Assembly (NCBI RefSeq): GCF_002211105.1
Contig: NZ_JPUA01000010.1
Span: 1-42,861, forward strand
Source: Halomonas campaniensis
Lineage (GTDB): Bacteria; Pseudomonadota; Gammaproteobacteria; Pseudomonadales; Halomonadaceae
DNA: 42,861 nucleotides
Reading direction: 5' to 3'
Position numbers and translations under genes: made by a program. Shown piece by piece: positions 18,318 to 26,678 of the stretch. Position 1 is the first letter of the stretch; each line of letters starts with the position of its first letter. The notes under the pieces are model-generated. The model did no database searches. It saw only the letters and a list, made by a program, of their open reading frames with translations, and was not told the DNA's origin.

Positions 18318-18478
18318 GAACTACGGGCATCCTCGCGCAAAGCGCTAACTTTCGAGACTGTTTTAAAAACCGCTCTTAACAACCCTGCTTAACGTCATCA
18401 GGCCCGTTGCCAGATCACCTTAAACAGCGACGCTCTTGAACGATCGCTTTGAAAAACGATGGTTTAAAAACAACAGTC

Positions 18479-18507
18479 AAAAACAAACGGCCACCTAGTG
18501 GCGGCCG
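18479..18507 (-). terminator. Attenuating terminator between rpsU and dnaG
   Basis: On the minus strand, 56 bases after the rpsU stop, an imperfect GC hairpin (CGGCC...GCCAC TAG GTGGC) is followed by GTTTGTTTTT. The same position holds terminator T1 in the E. coli macromolecular synthesis operon, where it lowers dnaG expression relative to rpsU. The stem has a bulge, consistent with partial read-through. Confidence 0.65.
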
Positions 18508-18562
18508 CTTGGCATCCCTCTTGAGACGACCAGCTAACTGCTCCGGCCCCCTCGGGTACGGA

Positions 18563-18778
18563 TCAATAGAGCCGTTCGAAACGCTTTTGCTCACGCTGGA
18601 CTTTCTTAGCGTGGCGTTTTACGGCAGCTGCCGCTTTGCGCTTGCGCTCAGCAGTCGGCTTCTCATAGTGCTCGCGGCGGCGTACTTCAGAAAGAACACC
18701 GGCTTTTTCGCAAGAACGCTTGAAGCGACGCAGGGCGACGTCAAACGGCTCGTTATCACGTACTTTTACAGAAGGCAT
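18563..18778 (-). CDS. rpsU: 30S ribosomal protein bS21
   Basis: A 71-residue, highly basic protein with the standard bS21 sequence: [20 protein letters not shown] at the start, a central [20 protein letters not shown], and an Arg/Lys-rich helical tail. It acts near the anti-Shine-Dalgarno end of 16S rRNA during initiation. It is the first gene of rpsU-dnaG-rpoD and is divergent from tsaD, as in E. coli. Confidence 0.98.
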   Translation of the reverse strand: MPSVKVRDNEPFDVALRRFKRSCEKAGVLSEVRRREHYEKPTAERKRKAAAAVKRHAKKVQREQKRFERLY

Positions 18779-19002
18779 TAAGCACTCACCTACCTTAAGG
18801 AGTCTTGAGTTCGGATAGTACGTACACTGCGATATTACATTTTAGAACACGGTGTACGACCCAGTTTTACAGCGCACAGTAGTTTAGTCGCCGTTGACCA
18901 TCTTTGCAAATGCTTACGCTGACCTGCTGCGACAATGTTAGACTACTGCACTTGTGTTTTTCACTTTTACATCTTTTGAATAGCCTTTGAGAGTCCCTCT
19001 TT

Positions 19003-20052
19003 ATGCGTGTTCTGGGCATTGAAACATCCTGCGACGAAACGGGTGTCGCGCTTTACGACACTGCGTTAACCGGCGGCAAGGGGCTGCTTGCCGATGCGCT
19101 GTATAGCCAAATCGCCATGCATGCAGAATTTGGCGGCGTGGTGCCCGAGCTCGCTTCTCGCGATCACACCCGCAAGCTACTGCCGCTGATTGAGCAGGTA
19201 CTGAGCGACGCCAAGCTGACGCGCCGTGATCTGGATGGCATCACTTACACCGCAGGCCCGGGCTTGGTCGGCGCATTAATGGTGGGCGCCAGTACGGCTC
19301 ACGGCATGGCACGCGCTTTAAATATTCCGGTGCTCGGCGTACATCATATGGAAGGCCACTTATTGGCTCCGATGCTGGAAGACGAACCTCCCGAATTCCC
19401 TTTCGTGGCGCTGCTGGTATCCGGCGGCCATACCCAGCTCGTCGAAGTTCAGGGGTTGGGTCGCTATCAGTTGCTCGGCGAATCAGTGGACGATGCCGCA
19501 GGTGAAGCGTTTGACAAAGCCGCCAAGATGCTGGGACTGGCCTACCCAGGCGGCCCCCAGGTCGCCAAGTTAGCGGAACAGGGCGACCCTAAGCGCTTCC
19601 GTTTCCCGCGCCCCATGACCGACCGGCCAGGGCTAGACTTCAGTTTTTCGGGCTTAAAAACCCACACCATGACGGCTATTCGCCAGCTGGAAACAGCCGG
19701 TGAACTCGACGCCCAGGCCCGTGCCGACGTTGCCCGCGCCTTTGAAGAGGCCGTGGTCGATACGCTAGTAATCAAGTGTCGTCGAGCGCTGGATCAAACC
19801 GGCTTGAAGCGCCTAGTGGTGGCGGGCGGAGTCAGCGCCAATCATCGGCTGCGCGAACGGTTACAAGCGGCGTGTGAAAAACGCCAGGCCCGCGCCTACT
19901 ACCCGCGTGGGCGGTTCTGTACCGACAATGGCGCCATGATTGCTTATGTAGGCGCTCAACGCTTGGCAGCGGGCGAGCGCGACACCCCCGGCATGATGCA
20001 AGCGACGCCCCGTTGGCCGCTGGATAAGTTGACAGCGCCAGCCTCACACTAA
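19003..20052 (+). CDS. tsaD: tRNA N6-adenosine threonylcarbamoyltransferase
   Basis: A 349-residue Kae1/TsaD protein that transfers threonylcarbamoyl from TC-AMP to A37 of ANN-decoding tRNAs, with TsaB, TsaE and TsaC (encoded elsewhere). It has the ASKHA fold: [17 protein letters not shown] at the N-terminus, the iron-binding H115-M-E-G-H119 motif, the phosphate loop [13 protein letters not shown], and the C-terminal [14 protein letters not shown]. Its stop codon overlaps that of plsY by four bases in convergent orientation. The location beside rpsU is the classic gammaproteobacterial order. Confidence 0.98.
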   Translation: MRVLGIETSCDETGVALYDTALTGGKGLLADALYSQIAMHAEFGGVVPELASRDHTRKLLPLIEQVLSDAKLTRRDLDGITYTAGPGLVGALMVGASTAHGMARALNIPVLGVHHMEGHLLAPMLEDEPPEFPFVALLVSGGHTQLVEVQGLGRYQLLGESVDDAAGEAFDKAAKMLGLAYPGGPQVAKLAEQGDPKRFRFPRPMTDRPGLDFSFSGLKTHTMTAIRQLETAGELDAQARADVARAFEEAVVDTLVIKCRRALDQTGLKRLVVAGGVSANHRLRERLQAACEKRQARAYYPRGRFCTDNGAMIAYVGAQRLAAGERDTPGMMQATPRWPLDKLTAPASH

Positions 20053-20621
20053 GAATCACGAAACGGCGGCTCTTCACCGCGCCGAAGACGGCGAATATTA
20101 AGCCCGTGTCGTGCCAGCACCAGCAGGCTGAATCCACCTACCACCACGACGTACTCAGGCGCTAGCCAGGCACAAGCCAGTGGCGCCACGAGTGCGCTCA
20201 CCAGCGAGGCCAGCGCTGCCGTTTTTAATCGCCACGCCAGCAGCGCCCATATCGATGCGCTCAGGAGCGCTACCTGAGGCACCAGTACCAGCAGCACACC
20301 AAAGGCACTGGCGACCGCTTTACCGCCACGAAAGCCATGCCACAGTGGAAAGCTGTGACCGAGCAATACCGCCAATCCCACGACGCCCTGCAACCAGACT
20401 GGGTATCCCATCAGCTTTGCGCCCAAAACAGCGGGCATGGCTTTTAAGGCATCTAACAGCAGCGTGGCTGCCGCTAAACGGGAGCCATATAAGCGCAGCA
20501 CGTTGGAAAAGCCGGGATTAAACGAGCCGAATTGGCGGGGATCGCCCACGCCCGCCAGGCGGCAAACGCTTAGCGCTGCCAGCCAACTGCCACTTAAATA
20601 CCCCACCACTATCCACACCAT
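20049..20621 (-). CDS. plsY: Acyl-phosphate:glycerol-3-phosphate acyltransferase
   Basis: A 190-residue inner-membrane protein with about five transmembrane helices. It transfers the acyl group of acyl-phosphate (made by PlsX) to glycerol-3-phosphate, the first step of phospholipid synthesis. Family motifs are seen: [36 protein letters not shown] contains the region-1 Ser and the GSFNPG variant of GSGNx[24 protein letters not shown] is motif 2; the C-terminal [13 protein letters not shown] is motif 3. It is divergent from folB with about 90 bases between starts. Confidence 0.95.
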   Translation of the reverse strand: MVWIVVGYLSGSWLAALSVCRLAGVGDPRQFGSFNPGFSNVLRLYGSRLAAATLLLDALKAMPAVLGAKLMGYPVWLQGVVGLAVLLGHSFPLWHGFRGGKAVASAFGVLLVLVPQVALLSASIWALLAWRLKTAALASLVSALVAPLACAWLAPEYVVVVGGFSLLVLARHGLNIRRLRRGEEPPFRDS

Positions 20622-20711
20622 GGTGCCATGCTCGCTTTGTGGCCCGATATACTGTCGTTTCCCCCCATCCTAACGTACAATCGCCCGCTTGTTACCGCAG
20701 GGGGAAGCTGG

Positions 20712-21092
20712 ATGGATCGCATTTTGATTGAAGCGTTAAGCGTCGATACCGTGATTGGTGTCTACGACTGGGAGCGCTCGATTCAACAGTCACTAAGCTT
20801 AGACCTGGTGTTGGCGACCGACATTCGCTCGGCGGCCGCCACCGACGATTTACGCCTTACCCTGGACTACGCCGCTATCTGCCAGCGCATTCAGCAGTTT
20901 GCCGATGCCCATCAGTTCGCCCTGGTCGAGACCTTTGCCGAACGCCTTGCTGAGTGCCTGCGTACGGAATTCCCCATCAGCTGGCTGCGCTTGACGGTAC
21001 GTAAACCGGGGGCGGTTCCCAACGCCGCCAGCGTCGGCCTGGAAATTACTCGCGGCGCCCTGCCGGAGGCAGCCCAGGAGACCCACGCATGA
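20712..21092 (+). CDS. folB: Dihydroneopterin aldolase / epimerase
   Basis: A 126-residue folate-pathway enzyme that cleaves 7,8-dihydroneopterin to 6-hydroxymethyldihydropterin and glycolaldehyde. It begins MDRILIEALSVDTVIGVYDWERS (the substrate-binding GVYDWER), has the LTLDYAAICQRI region, and ends with the RLTVRKPGAVPNAASVGLEI motif. The start at 20712 follows GGGGA. The open frame extends upstream to 20628 but the added residues do not match the family. Its TGA overlaps the ATG of folK (ATGA), indicating translational coupling with the next pathway enzyme. Confidence 0.95.
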   Translation: MDRILIEALSVDTVIGVYDWERSIQQSLSLDLVLATDIRSAAATDDLRLTLDYAAICQRIQQFADAHQFALVETFAERLAECLRTEFPISWLRLTVRKPGAVPNAASVGLEITRGALPEAAQETHA

Positions 21093-21637
21093 ACCTGGTA
21101 ACCGTCAGCTTAGGCAGCAATATCCACCCCACTCGGCATATCCGCTGCTGCCTCGATGCGCTTGCTGATACTTTCGGCTCCCTGCAAGTCTCTCGTGTGT
21201 TTGAAAGCGAGCCGGTCGGCTTCGCCGACAGCCGCAATTTCTATAACCTGGTGGTGGCATTTTATAGCACCTGGACGCCTGGCGAACTTCAAGCATGGGG
21301 CAAGCAGCTGGAAATAGAGCATGGCCGCCTGCCCGACATTGCCAAATTCAGCCCCCGCGCGCTGGATATCGACTTGCTCACCGTAGGCAGCCTTTGCGGC
21401 ACGGTTGACGAAATCGACTTACCGCGTAGCGAAATCACCCATAATGCGTTTGTGCTACAGCCGCTTGCTGAGCTGCTGCCCGAGGAGCGCCACCCCCGCT
21501 GCGGCACGCCCTATGCCGCGCTATGGAGCGCCTTTGAGCTTGGTAGCCAACGCCTTTGGGCGGTGGATTTCAGTTGGCGCGGCCGCTGGATCTCCCAGGC
21601 TGACCAACAGCCCCTACTGGCGGCGGCACGCCGGTAA
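21089..21637 (+). CDS. folK: 2-amino-4-hydroxy-6-hydroxymethyldihydropteridine pyrophosphokinase
   Basis: A 182-residue HPPK that transfers pyrophosphate from ATP to the product of FolB. Motifs are VSLGSNIHPTRHI at the start, FESEPVGFADSRNFYNLVV, the magnesium-binding RALDIDLL, and NAFVLQPLAELLPEERHP. It is about 20 residues longer than E. coli FolK, with the extra length at the C-terminus. It overlaps folB by four bases. It converges with cca, leaving four bases between the stops and no visible terminator. Confidence 0.95.
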   Translation: MNLVTVSLGSNIHPTRHIRCCLDALADTFGSLQVSRVFESEPVGFADSRNFYNLVVAFYSTWTPGELQAWGKQLEIEHGRLPDIAKFSPRALDIDLLTVGSLCGTVDEIDLPRSEITHNAFVLQPLAELLPEERHPRCGTPYAALWSAFELGSQRLWAVDFSWRGRWISQADQQPLLAAARR

Positions 21638-21641
21638 ACGG

Positions 21642-22811
21642 CTAGATTAGTGCCGCCTCCACAGCCTGCGCGCGGCGATCTCGCAAGGCCTCGCCCAGCG
21701 CTGCGCCTTGATAACCCTCAGCTATCAGTGCCTGGGGGCTAACCGCCCGCGCAGCTTTCCAGGCGCGTTCAAGCGGGTCAACCTGCTCCGGCGCCAGTAT
21801 CTTGACTAACGCCAGTTGCTGCTCGACCTGCTCTGGCTTACGCCAGCCATCCAAACGCTCCAGCCAACGTAGCACACTAAGGCCCTCTAATGCGTCGGCA
21901 GGCGGCGCATGGTTGGTTAATGAATGGTTTGTTAGCGCATGTTTTATTAAAGAATGGGTAAGCGCGGTATGGCGAGCTAATTGGGCAACCGCATTGGGCA
22001 GTTTGAGTCGTTCCGACAAAGCATCGCGCGGCTCAGCGGCTAGCGGCGATACCAGCTGCGCATGGCGCCAATGAGCCAATGGGAACATATCGCTATCAGG
22101 CACCTGCGCCATCGCTACCAAGCCCTTCACCAACGCTTCGCCCGCCAATTCCGGCCACCACACGCGGAGCGCGTCGCAACGCTCAAGGGTGGTGAAGTAG
22201 ACCTCGGGGCTTGGTTCACCCAAGGCCTTTTCCGTTTCGACCCAAACCCGCTCGGCGGCCAGGTGTTCAAGTTCGCCACTTTGGCTTACCGTGCGCATAA
22301 GCGCCAAAGTTTCAGGGGCAATGGTGAAACCGAGTGACGCATAGCGGGCCAGAAAACGTGCGGTACGCAGCACCCGCAGCGGGTCTTCGCTAAATGCCGC
22401 AGAGATATGCCGCAACACACGCCGTTCGATATCGCCTTGTCCATTAAACGGGTCGGTTAATTCGCCGTCGGTGCTCTGGGCAATGGCGTTAATGGTCAGA
22501 TCACGCCGCAACAGATCCTCTTCCAGGCTGACATCGGGGCTGGCGTGCACTTCAAACCCGCCATAACCATGGCCAGATTTGCGCTCAGTGCGGGCCAAGG
22601 CGTACTCCTCGGCTGTATCCGGATGTAGAAAGACCGGAAAGTCGCGCCCCACGGGTTTAAAGCCACGTTTGCGCATGGCGTCTGGCGTAGCGCCCACCAC
22701 CACCCAGTCATTGTCATAGACCGGCCAGCCGAGTAACTCATCGCGCACGGCGCCGCCCACCCGATACACGCTCAAGCCCGCTAAACGTGGATCGCTATTG
22801 GTCTCTTTCAC
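21642..22811 (-). CDS. cca: CCA tRNA nucleotidyltransferase
   Basis: A 389-residue class II enzyme that adds or repairs the 3' CCA of tRNA. The catalytic head is intact: YRVGGAVRDELLG, the DND carboxylates (about residues 33-35), EEYALARTERKSGHGYGGF, RRDLTINAIAQ and EDPLRVLRTARFLARY. The C-terminal half differs from E. coli Cca: the HD phosphohydrolase motif HDLGKG is not found, and residues 281-302 form histidine-initiated pentapeptide repeats. The start is GTG at 22811, which overlaps the apaH stop as TAGTG, so apaH and cca are translationally coupled. CCA addition should be retained; phosphatase or phosphodiesterase activity is unlikely. Confidence 0.95.
   Translation of the reverse strand: MKETNSDPRLAGLSVYRVGGAVRDELLGWPVYDNDWVVVGATPDAMRKRGFKPVGRDFPVFLHPDTAEEYALARTERKSGHGYGGFEVHASPDVSLEEDLLRRDLTINAIAQSTDGELTDPFNGQGDIERRVLRHISAAFSEDPLRVLRTARFLARYASLGFTIAPETLALMRTVSQSGELEHLAAERVWVETEKALGEPSPEVYFTTLERCDALRVWWPELAGEALVKGLVAMAQVPDSDMFPLAHWRHAQLVSPLAAEPRDALSERLKLPNAVAQLARHTALTHSLIKHALTNHSLTNHAPPADALEGLSVLRWLERLDGWRKPEQVEQQLALVKILAPEQVDPLERAWKAARAVSPQALIAEGYQGAALGEALRDRRAQAVEAALI
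21909..21971 (-). repeat. 15-base tandem repeat inside cca encoding His-x-Leu pentapeptides
   Basis: Residues 281-302 of Cca read HTALT / HSLIK / HALTN / HSLTN / HA: four degenerate units of five residues, each starting with His (CAT or CAC). The units are related at DNA level, for example the pair CATGCGCTAACAAAC and CATTCATTAACCAAC. This looks like local duplication within a weakly constrained surface loop. Confidence 0.7.
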
Positions 22812-23629
22812 TACTGTCTACTCCGTTGCTGGCTCGCCACACTGGTTCGCTCTCCGCTGTCCAGATTGAGCGCGGTTAACCGCCCCCCCCAAACGCAACC
22901 CGTATCCAGCGCCTCGACGAGCACCCGCGCCTGCGGGGTTCTTCCTTCCAGTGCCGCCCAGTGGCCGAAAAGCAGCCGGGTATTATCATCTCGCGGGTAT
23001 TGAAACCAGGGCAGAAAACCTGAAGGCGCACTATCCAGCCCCTCTTTGGCAGCAAAATCCAAACGGCCCTGGGAATCAATAAAGCGCATCCGAGTCAGCA
23101 CATTGACAATCAGGCGCAGCCGATCCATGCCGTCTAAATCGTCGTGCCAACTGTCTGGCTGATTGCCAAATAGTTGAGTTAAAAACTCACCGGATGCTTC
23201 ACTGGAAAGCGACGCCTGCACTTCACGCCCCAGAGACACGGTCTGGGCTACGCTCCATTGGGGCAGCAGCCCCGCGTGGGTCATTAGCGTACTGTTTTCA
23301 AACACGCTAAGCGGTTGGCTCTGTAGCCAATCCAGCAACACTTCGCGATCAGGCGCGCCCAGAATATCGCTCAAGGTGTCGTTTTTTTTCAGCTTGCCGC
23401 CGCCGCGCGCCACGACCAGCAAATGAAAATCGTGATTGCCCAATACGCTGCGTGCCGAGCTACCCAGTGCGCGCACTTCTCGCAGGCATGCTAAAGAGCC
23501 TGGGCCACGATTAATTAAATCCCCGACCAGCCATAGCGTATCCCGTGTGGGATTGAAGCTGAGCTTCTCGAGAAGGGCTACAAATTCGGCGTGACAGCCG
23601 TGCAGATCGCCGATCGCATAGGTACTCAT
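22811..23629 (-). CDS. apaH: Symmetrical diadenosine-tetraphosphatase
   Basis: A 272-residue calcineurin-like phosphoesterase that hydrolyses Ap4A to two ADP and removes Np4N caps from RNA. Metallophosphatase motifs are present: YAIGDLHGCHAEF, VGDLINRGPGS, GNHDFH, and a later LMTHAGLLP. I choose the ATG at 23629, which has AAAGG eight bases upstream; the ATG at 23647 has no site. In E. coli apaH follows apaG directly. Here a two-gene cassette on the other strand lies between them, and apaH is instead coupled to cca. Confidence 0.95.
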   Translation of the reverse strand: MSTYAIGDLHGCHAEFVALLEKLSFNPTRDTLWLVGDLINRGPGSLACLREVRALGSSARSVLGNHDFHLLVVARGGGKLKKNDTLSDILGAPDREVLLDWLQSQPLSVFENSTLMTHAGLLPQWSVAQTVSLGREVQASLSSEASGEFLTQLFGNQPDSWHDDLDGMDRLRLIVNVLTRMRFIDSQGRLDFAAKEGLDSAPSGFLPWFQYPRDDNTRLLFGHWAALEGRTPQARVLVEALDTGCVWGGRLTALNLDSGERTSVASQQRSRQ

Positions 23630-23733
23630 GCGGGAGGCCTTTTTCATAAAATAAGTGGACTAATACTATCACTTCACCGATACCCTCTGCCTGTTGTAGA
23701 CGGTTTATGTTGATGATTAACACTGGTTAAAAG

Positions 23734-23750
23734 AGTGAACCTGGCTCACT
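23734..23750 (+). promoter_or_regulatory. Small dyad and -10-like site upstream of the Tat/GMC cassette
   Basis: AGTGA (23734-23738) and TCACT (23746-23750) are an inverted repeat around ACCTGGC. They directly precede a TATAAA hexamer at 23751 that could serve as the -10 of the cassette promoter. A repressor covering this dyad would block transcription. This is tentative. Confidence 0.3.
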
Positions 23751-23833
23751 ATAAAAGTACGCTTTGATGCTCTTAAGCCATTCGATAGTTAGTTAGCCAC
23801 CTGGTAATAACTGTTAAGGAAAACGATACGCCT

Positions 23834-24013
23834 ATGGCAATGGATCACTCTCGACGCAGCCTGCTGCGAGTTGCAACACTGGCGGGCCTTGGTGCCCTCA
23901 TACTTCCCGGCACAGCGCTTATTCCTGCCGCACGTGCCACTGCTGCCAAGCTTGGCCCTCCCCCCGTTGCGGTGACGGTTAATGGCTGGCTACTGAACAG
24001 CAGTGACCGCTGA
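23834..24013 (+). CDS. 59-residue twin-arginine signal micro-protein preceding the GMC oxidoreductase
   Basis: A small gene encoding 59 residues. The N-terminus is a clear Tat signal: S6-R7-R8-S9-L10-L11, then the hydrophobic VATLAGLGALILPGTALI, and a possible cleavage site after ARATA. Only about 20 residues remain (AKLGPPPVAVTVNGWLLNS...). Its TGA overlaps the ATG of the GMC gene (TGATG), which indicates translational coupling. AAGGA lies 13 bases before the first ATG. The GMC protein has no signal of its own, so the micro-protein may act as a Tat carrier or small subunit, as the Tat-bearing small subunits of sorbitol, fructose and gluconate dehydrogenases do. Those are usually over 130 residues, so this is either minimal or a degenerate remnant. 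Confidence 0.72.
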   Translation: MAMDHSRRSLLRVATLAGLGALILPGTALIPAARATAAKLGPPPVAVTVNGWLLNSSDR

Positions 24014-25482
24014 TGTATATCGCCTTTGAGAATATCAACGAACACAGCGACGCCTGGGATGTCTGCATTATCGGCGCGGGTGCGGCGGGCATTTCCATGG
24101 CCGTCACCCTAGCAGAGCGAGGCCACCGGGTACTGCTCTGTGAAGGCGGCGATGCGGACTACAGCGAACGCTCCCAGGAGTGCTACCGGGGTGACGTCGT
24201 CGGCGACCCGTATATTCCCCTGTATGGCGCTCGGCTACGCCATTTAGGTGGGTCGACCAACCACTGGGGCGGTATTTGTCGCCCTTTGGATCGCTACGAC
24301 TTCAATGCCAAAGCCGCCGCCAGCGAAACGGCCTGGCCTATAGGCCGCGATGCGCTGGCTCCTTACTACAGCTCGGCCGTTACTATGCTCGGCCTGGAAC
24401 CTACGCCAGCCGATCATGTGATCCCTGAGGCGGGGTTAAAACGCATCTATTTTTCGCTGGGTCACCCCACACGCATGAAGGAGAAGCATGCCGCCACGCT
24501 GAGCGATTCGGCCACGCTGGCGTGCTGCCTAACAGCCAACTTGGTGGCGCTGGAAAGCCAGGCGGGCAAAGTCACCAGCGCCACTTTTAGCAATTATCGG
24601 GGCGACTACCGCAAGGTTCAGGCGCGCTACTTTGTACTCGCCTGCGGCGGCATCGAAAACTCGCGCCTGCTGCTGTGGTGCAACCAGCAACTAAATGGCC
24701 AGCTAATCCCTCAAGCCGATACCTTAGGGCGCTACTGGATGGAGCACCCCCACGCCACAGTGGGCAAGGCGCTGCTATTTGAGCCCGCGGCCCTGGGTTT
24801 GGACGAGGATTACAACGTTTTCCTCTCCCCCACTGCTCGCTCCCTGCGCTCACGACAAATACTCAATTGTGGGCTGCGCTTGCACCGCATGAATGCTGAA
24901 GCCACCCAGGAGCTGATTGACGAGCTCGCCGGTCAGGCGCCCACGCTGGCCGGCCGGGTACGTGTCTGGCAGGCCCAGGGGCGGATAATCCACGGTGCAG
25001 TGCTAAGAGCCGCCTGGGAGCAGGAACCGCGCTATGACAATCACATTGAGTTGAGCGATGAGCTGGATAAACTGGGGGTGCCCCGTAGCCGATTGGTATG
25101 GCGGCAATCTGAGCTGGATCGCCGCACCATTCGCGAGAGTATGCTGCTGCTGGGGGAGTATCTGCGCGATCACGAGGTAGGTAGGCTGCAACTGGCTGAC
25201 TGGCTAGCCGATACGCCGGTACAACTGCCTACCGAGGGAGAATTGGCTGGCCGTCACCATATGGGCGGCACGCGTATGAGTCTTAATGCCGAGGAAGGCA
25301 TTGTTAACCCCGACTGCCGACTGTTTGCCCAGGATAACTTCTATGTGGCGGGTTCCAGCGTTTTTGCCAGCGCCGGGCATGCCAACCCCACGTTAACCCT
25401 TGTGCAGTTGGCCCTGCGGCTTTGCGACCATCTGGAGAGTAGGCTAACGACTAATGGAGCTGAAGCGGCACAGCCAATCTAA
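24013..25482 (+). CDS. GMC-family FAD-dependent oxidoreductase
   Basis: A 489-residue glucose-methanol-choline oxidoreductase. The FAD-binding Rossmann motif is VCIIGAGAAGISMAV (about residues 17-31), followed by LCEGG. GGSTNHWGGICRPLD (near 78-92) matches the GMC flavin-contact segment. The C-terminal catalytic domain carries RHHMGGTRM (H415, H416) and AGHANPTLT (H456, N458). The sequence is closest in style to membrane-associated sugar or polyol dehydrogenases (gluconate/sorbitol type) rather than to choline or alcohol dehydrogenases. No signal peptide or cytochrome subunit gene is present. The 3' end overlaps apaG by 32 bases on the opposite strand. The substrate is unknown. Confidence 0.9.
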   Translation: MYIAFENINEHSDAWDVCIIGAGAAGISMAVTLAERGHRVLLCEGGDADYSERSQECYRGDVVGDPYIPLYGARLRHLGGSTNHWGGICRPLDRYDFNAKAAASETAWPIGRDALAPYYSSAVTMLGLEPTPADHVIPEAGLKRIYFSLGHPTRMKEKHAATLSDSATLACCLTANLVALESQAGKVTSATFSNYRGDYRKVQARYFVLACGGIENSRLLLWCNQQLNGQLIPQADTLGRYWMEHPHATVGKALLFEPAALGLDEDYNVFLSPTARSLRSRQILNCGLRLHRMNAEATQELIDELAGQAPTLAGRVRVWQAQGRIIHGAVLRAAWEQEPRYDNHIELSDELDKLGVPRSRLVWRQSELDRRTIRESMLLLGEYLRDHEVGRLQLADWLADTPVQLPTEGELAGRHHMGGTRMSLNAEEGIVNPDCRLFAQDNFYVAGSSVFASAGHANPTLTLVQLALRLCDHLESRLTTNGAEAAQPI

Positions 25483-25828
25483 ATGGATTAATCGCCACCT
25501 CAAAAACACGCTGGGTGGAGGTGTCTAACAATGTATAGGCGCCCTCCATCACCCCTACCGGGGTCTGGAGAATCGCCCGGCTGGTGTAACGAAAACTCTG
25601 GCCGGGGCCAATCAGCGGCTGCTGGCCGACGACGCCTTTGCCGCGCACTTCTTGGTACTCGCCGCCTCCCTGGGTAATTTTCCAGTAGCGCGCCATAAGC
25701 TGGACGCTGTGGGGGCTTTGATTTTGGAGGGTCACGGTGTAGCTAAATACGTAGCGTGACTCCCCATCATTAGACTCATCGGCACGGTAGTCAGGCACAA
25801 CGCTTACTTTGATCGCCAGGTCACTCAC
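25451..25828 (-). CDS. apaG: ApaG protein (DUF525)
   Basis: A 125-residue fibronectin-III-like beta-sandwich protein. Family features are VSVVPDYRADESNDGESRYVF at the start, MARYWKITQGGGEYQEVRGKGVVGQQP, and GVMEGAYTLLD near the end. It is linked genetically to cobalt and magnesium tolerance, but the biochemical role is unsettled. Its start overlaps the rsmA stop by four bases. Its last 32 bases are antisense to the end of the GMC gene. Confidence 0.95.
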   Translation of the reverse strand: MSDLAIKVSVVPDYRADESNDGESRYVFSYTVTLQNQSPHSVQLMARYWKITQGGGEYQEVRGKGVVGQQPLIGPGQSFRYTSRAILQTPVGVMEGAYTLLDTSTQRVFEVAINPFRLAVPLQLH

Positions 25829-26652
25829 GTTTGGCTTCCCCGCTCACCGTTTGCCTGCTCGTCGGCGGTAACACGGTTGGCAATCGCCACGTACTCCGCC
25901 ACGGTCAAGGTTTGGGGGCGGCGAATGGGGTCAATGCCCAGGTCTTCCAAAGTATCGGCAGTTACCCGCCCTTTGAAGTTATTGCGTAGCGTTTTTCGCC
26001 GCTGGCCAAAGGCGAGCTTTACCAGCTCAAACAGTAACGCAGGGTCTTCCGCGGTATGGGGAAGCGTTTCATGGGGCGTTAAGCGCACGATGGCCGAGTC
26101 GACTTTGGGCCGTGGCACAAAAGCTTCCGGCGGCACTATAAACAGCTGTTCGACCTGGCAGTAGTACTGAGCCATAACCGACAGACGCCCCCAATCAGCG
26201 CCACCGGGCTCCGCGGCTAAGCGTTCAACCACCTCTTTTTGCAGCATAAAGTGCATATCTTCTATGGCACTTCCTGCAGCCAGCAGATGTATGATCAGTG
26301 GTGTGGAGATGTTGTAGGGCAGGTTGCCCACTACACGCAGCGCAGGCCCATCGCCTTTCAACGCGGCAAAATCAAACTTCAGCGCATCGCCTTCATGAAT
26401 CACAAACTCGGGGTAGTTGAAGAACTGCACCCGCAGGCCGGGAATCAGGTCGCGATCAAGCTCGATAACTTCCAAGTGCCCCGCGGCTTCCAGCAGTGGC
26501 TCGGTCAGCGCTCCCTGGCCTGGGCCGATTTCGACAAGGCGATCCGTCGAGCGCGGACCAACGGCGCGAACGATCCGCGAAATAATGCCAAGGTCGCGTA
26601 AAAAATTCTGACCAAAGCGTTTACGGGCGCGGTGTTGGGGCACAGTAGACAT
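25825..26652 (-). CDS. rsmA: 16S rRNA (adenine(1518)-N6/adenine(1519)-N6)-dimethyltransferase
   Basis: A 275-residue KsgA-type methyltransferase acting on the 3'-terminal helix 45 of 16S rRNA late in 30S assembly. It starts RKRFGQNFLRD, has the AdoMet motif VEIGPGQGALTEPLL, and the catalytic NLPYNISTPLI (the NLPY motif). The start at 26652 has AAGGA ten bases upstream; the frame continues to a TTG at 26682 that is less likely. It follows pdxA closely and overlaps apaG. Confidence 0.96.
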   Translation of the reverse strand: MSTVPQHRARKRFGQNFLRDLGIISRIVRAVGPRSTDRLVEIGPGQGALTEPLLEAAGHLEVIELDRDLIPGLRVQFFNYPEFVIHEGDALKFDFAALKGDGPALRVVGNLPYNISTPLIIHLLAAGSAIEDMHFMLQKEVVERLAAEPGGADWGRLSVMAQYYCQVEQLFIVPPEAFVPRPKVDSAIVRLTPHETLPHTAEDPALLFELVKLAFGQRRKTLRNNFKGRVTADTLEDLGIDPIRRPQTLTVAEYVAIANRVTADEQANGERGSQT

Positions 26653-26678
26653 CAAACGGTGTTCCTTGGAGTGCGGAT

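Noticed and set aside
21909..21971. Interpretation of the 15-base repeats as a CRISPR array
   Set aside because: The units are contiguous without spacers, in frame, and lie inside a coding gene.
22062..22337. A plus-strand frame inside cca
   Set aside because: It is the reverse of a conserved enzyme with no supporting signal.
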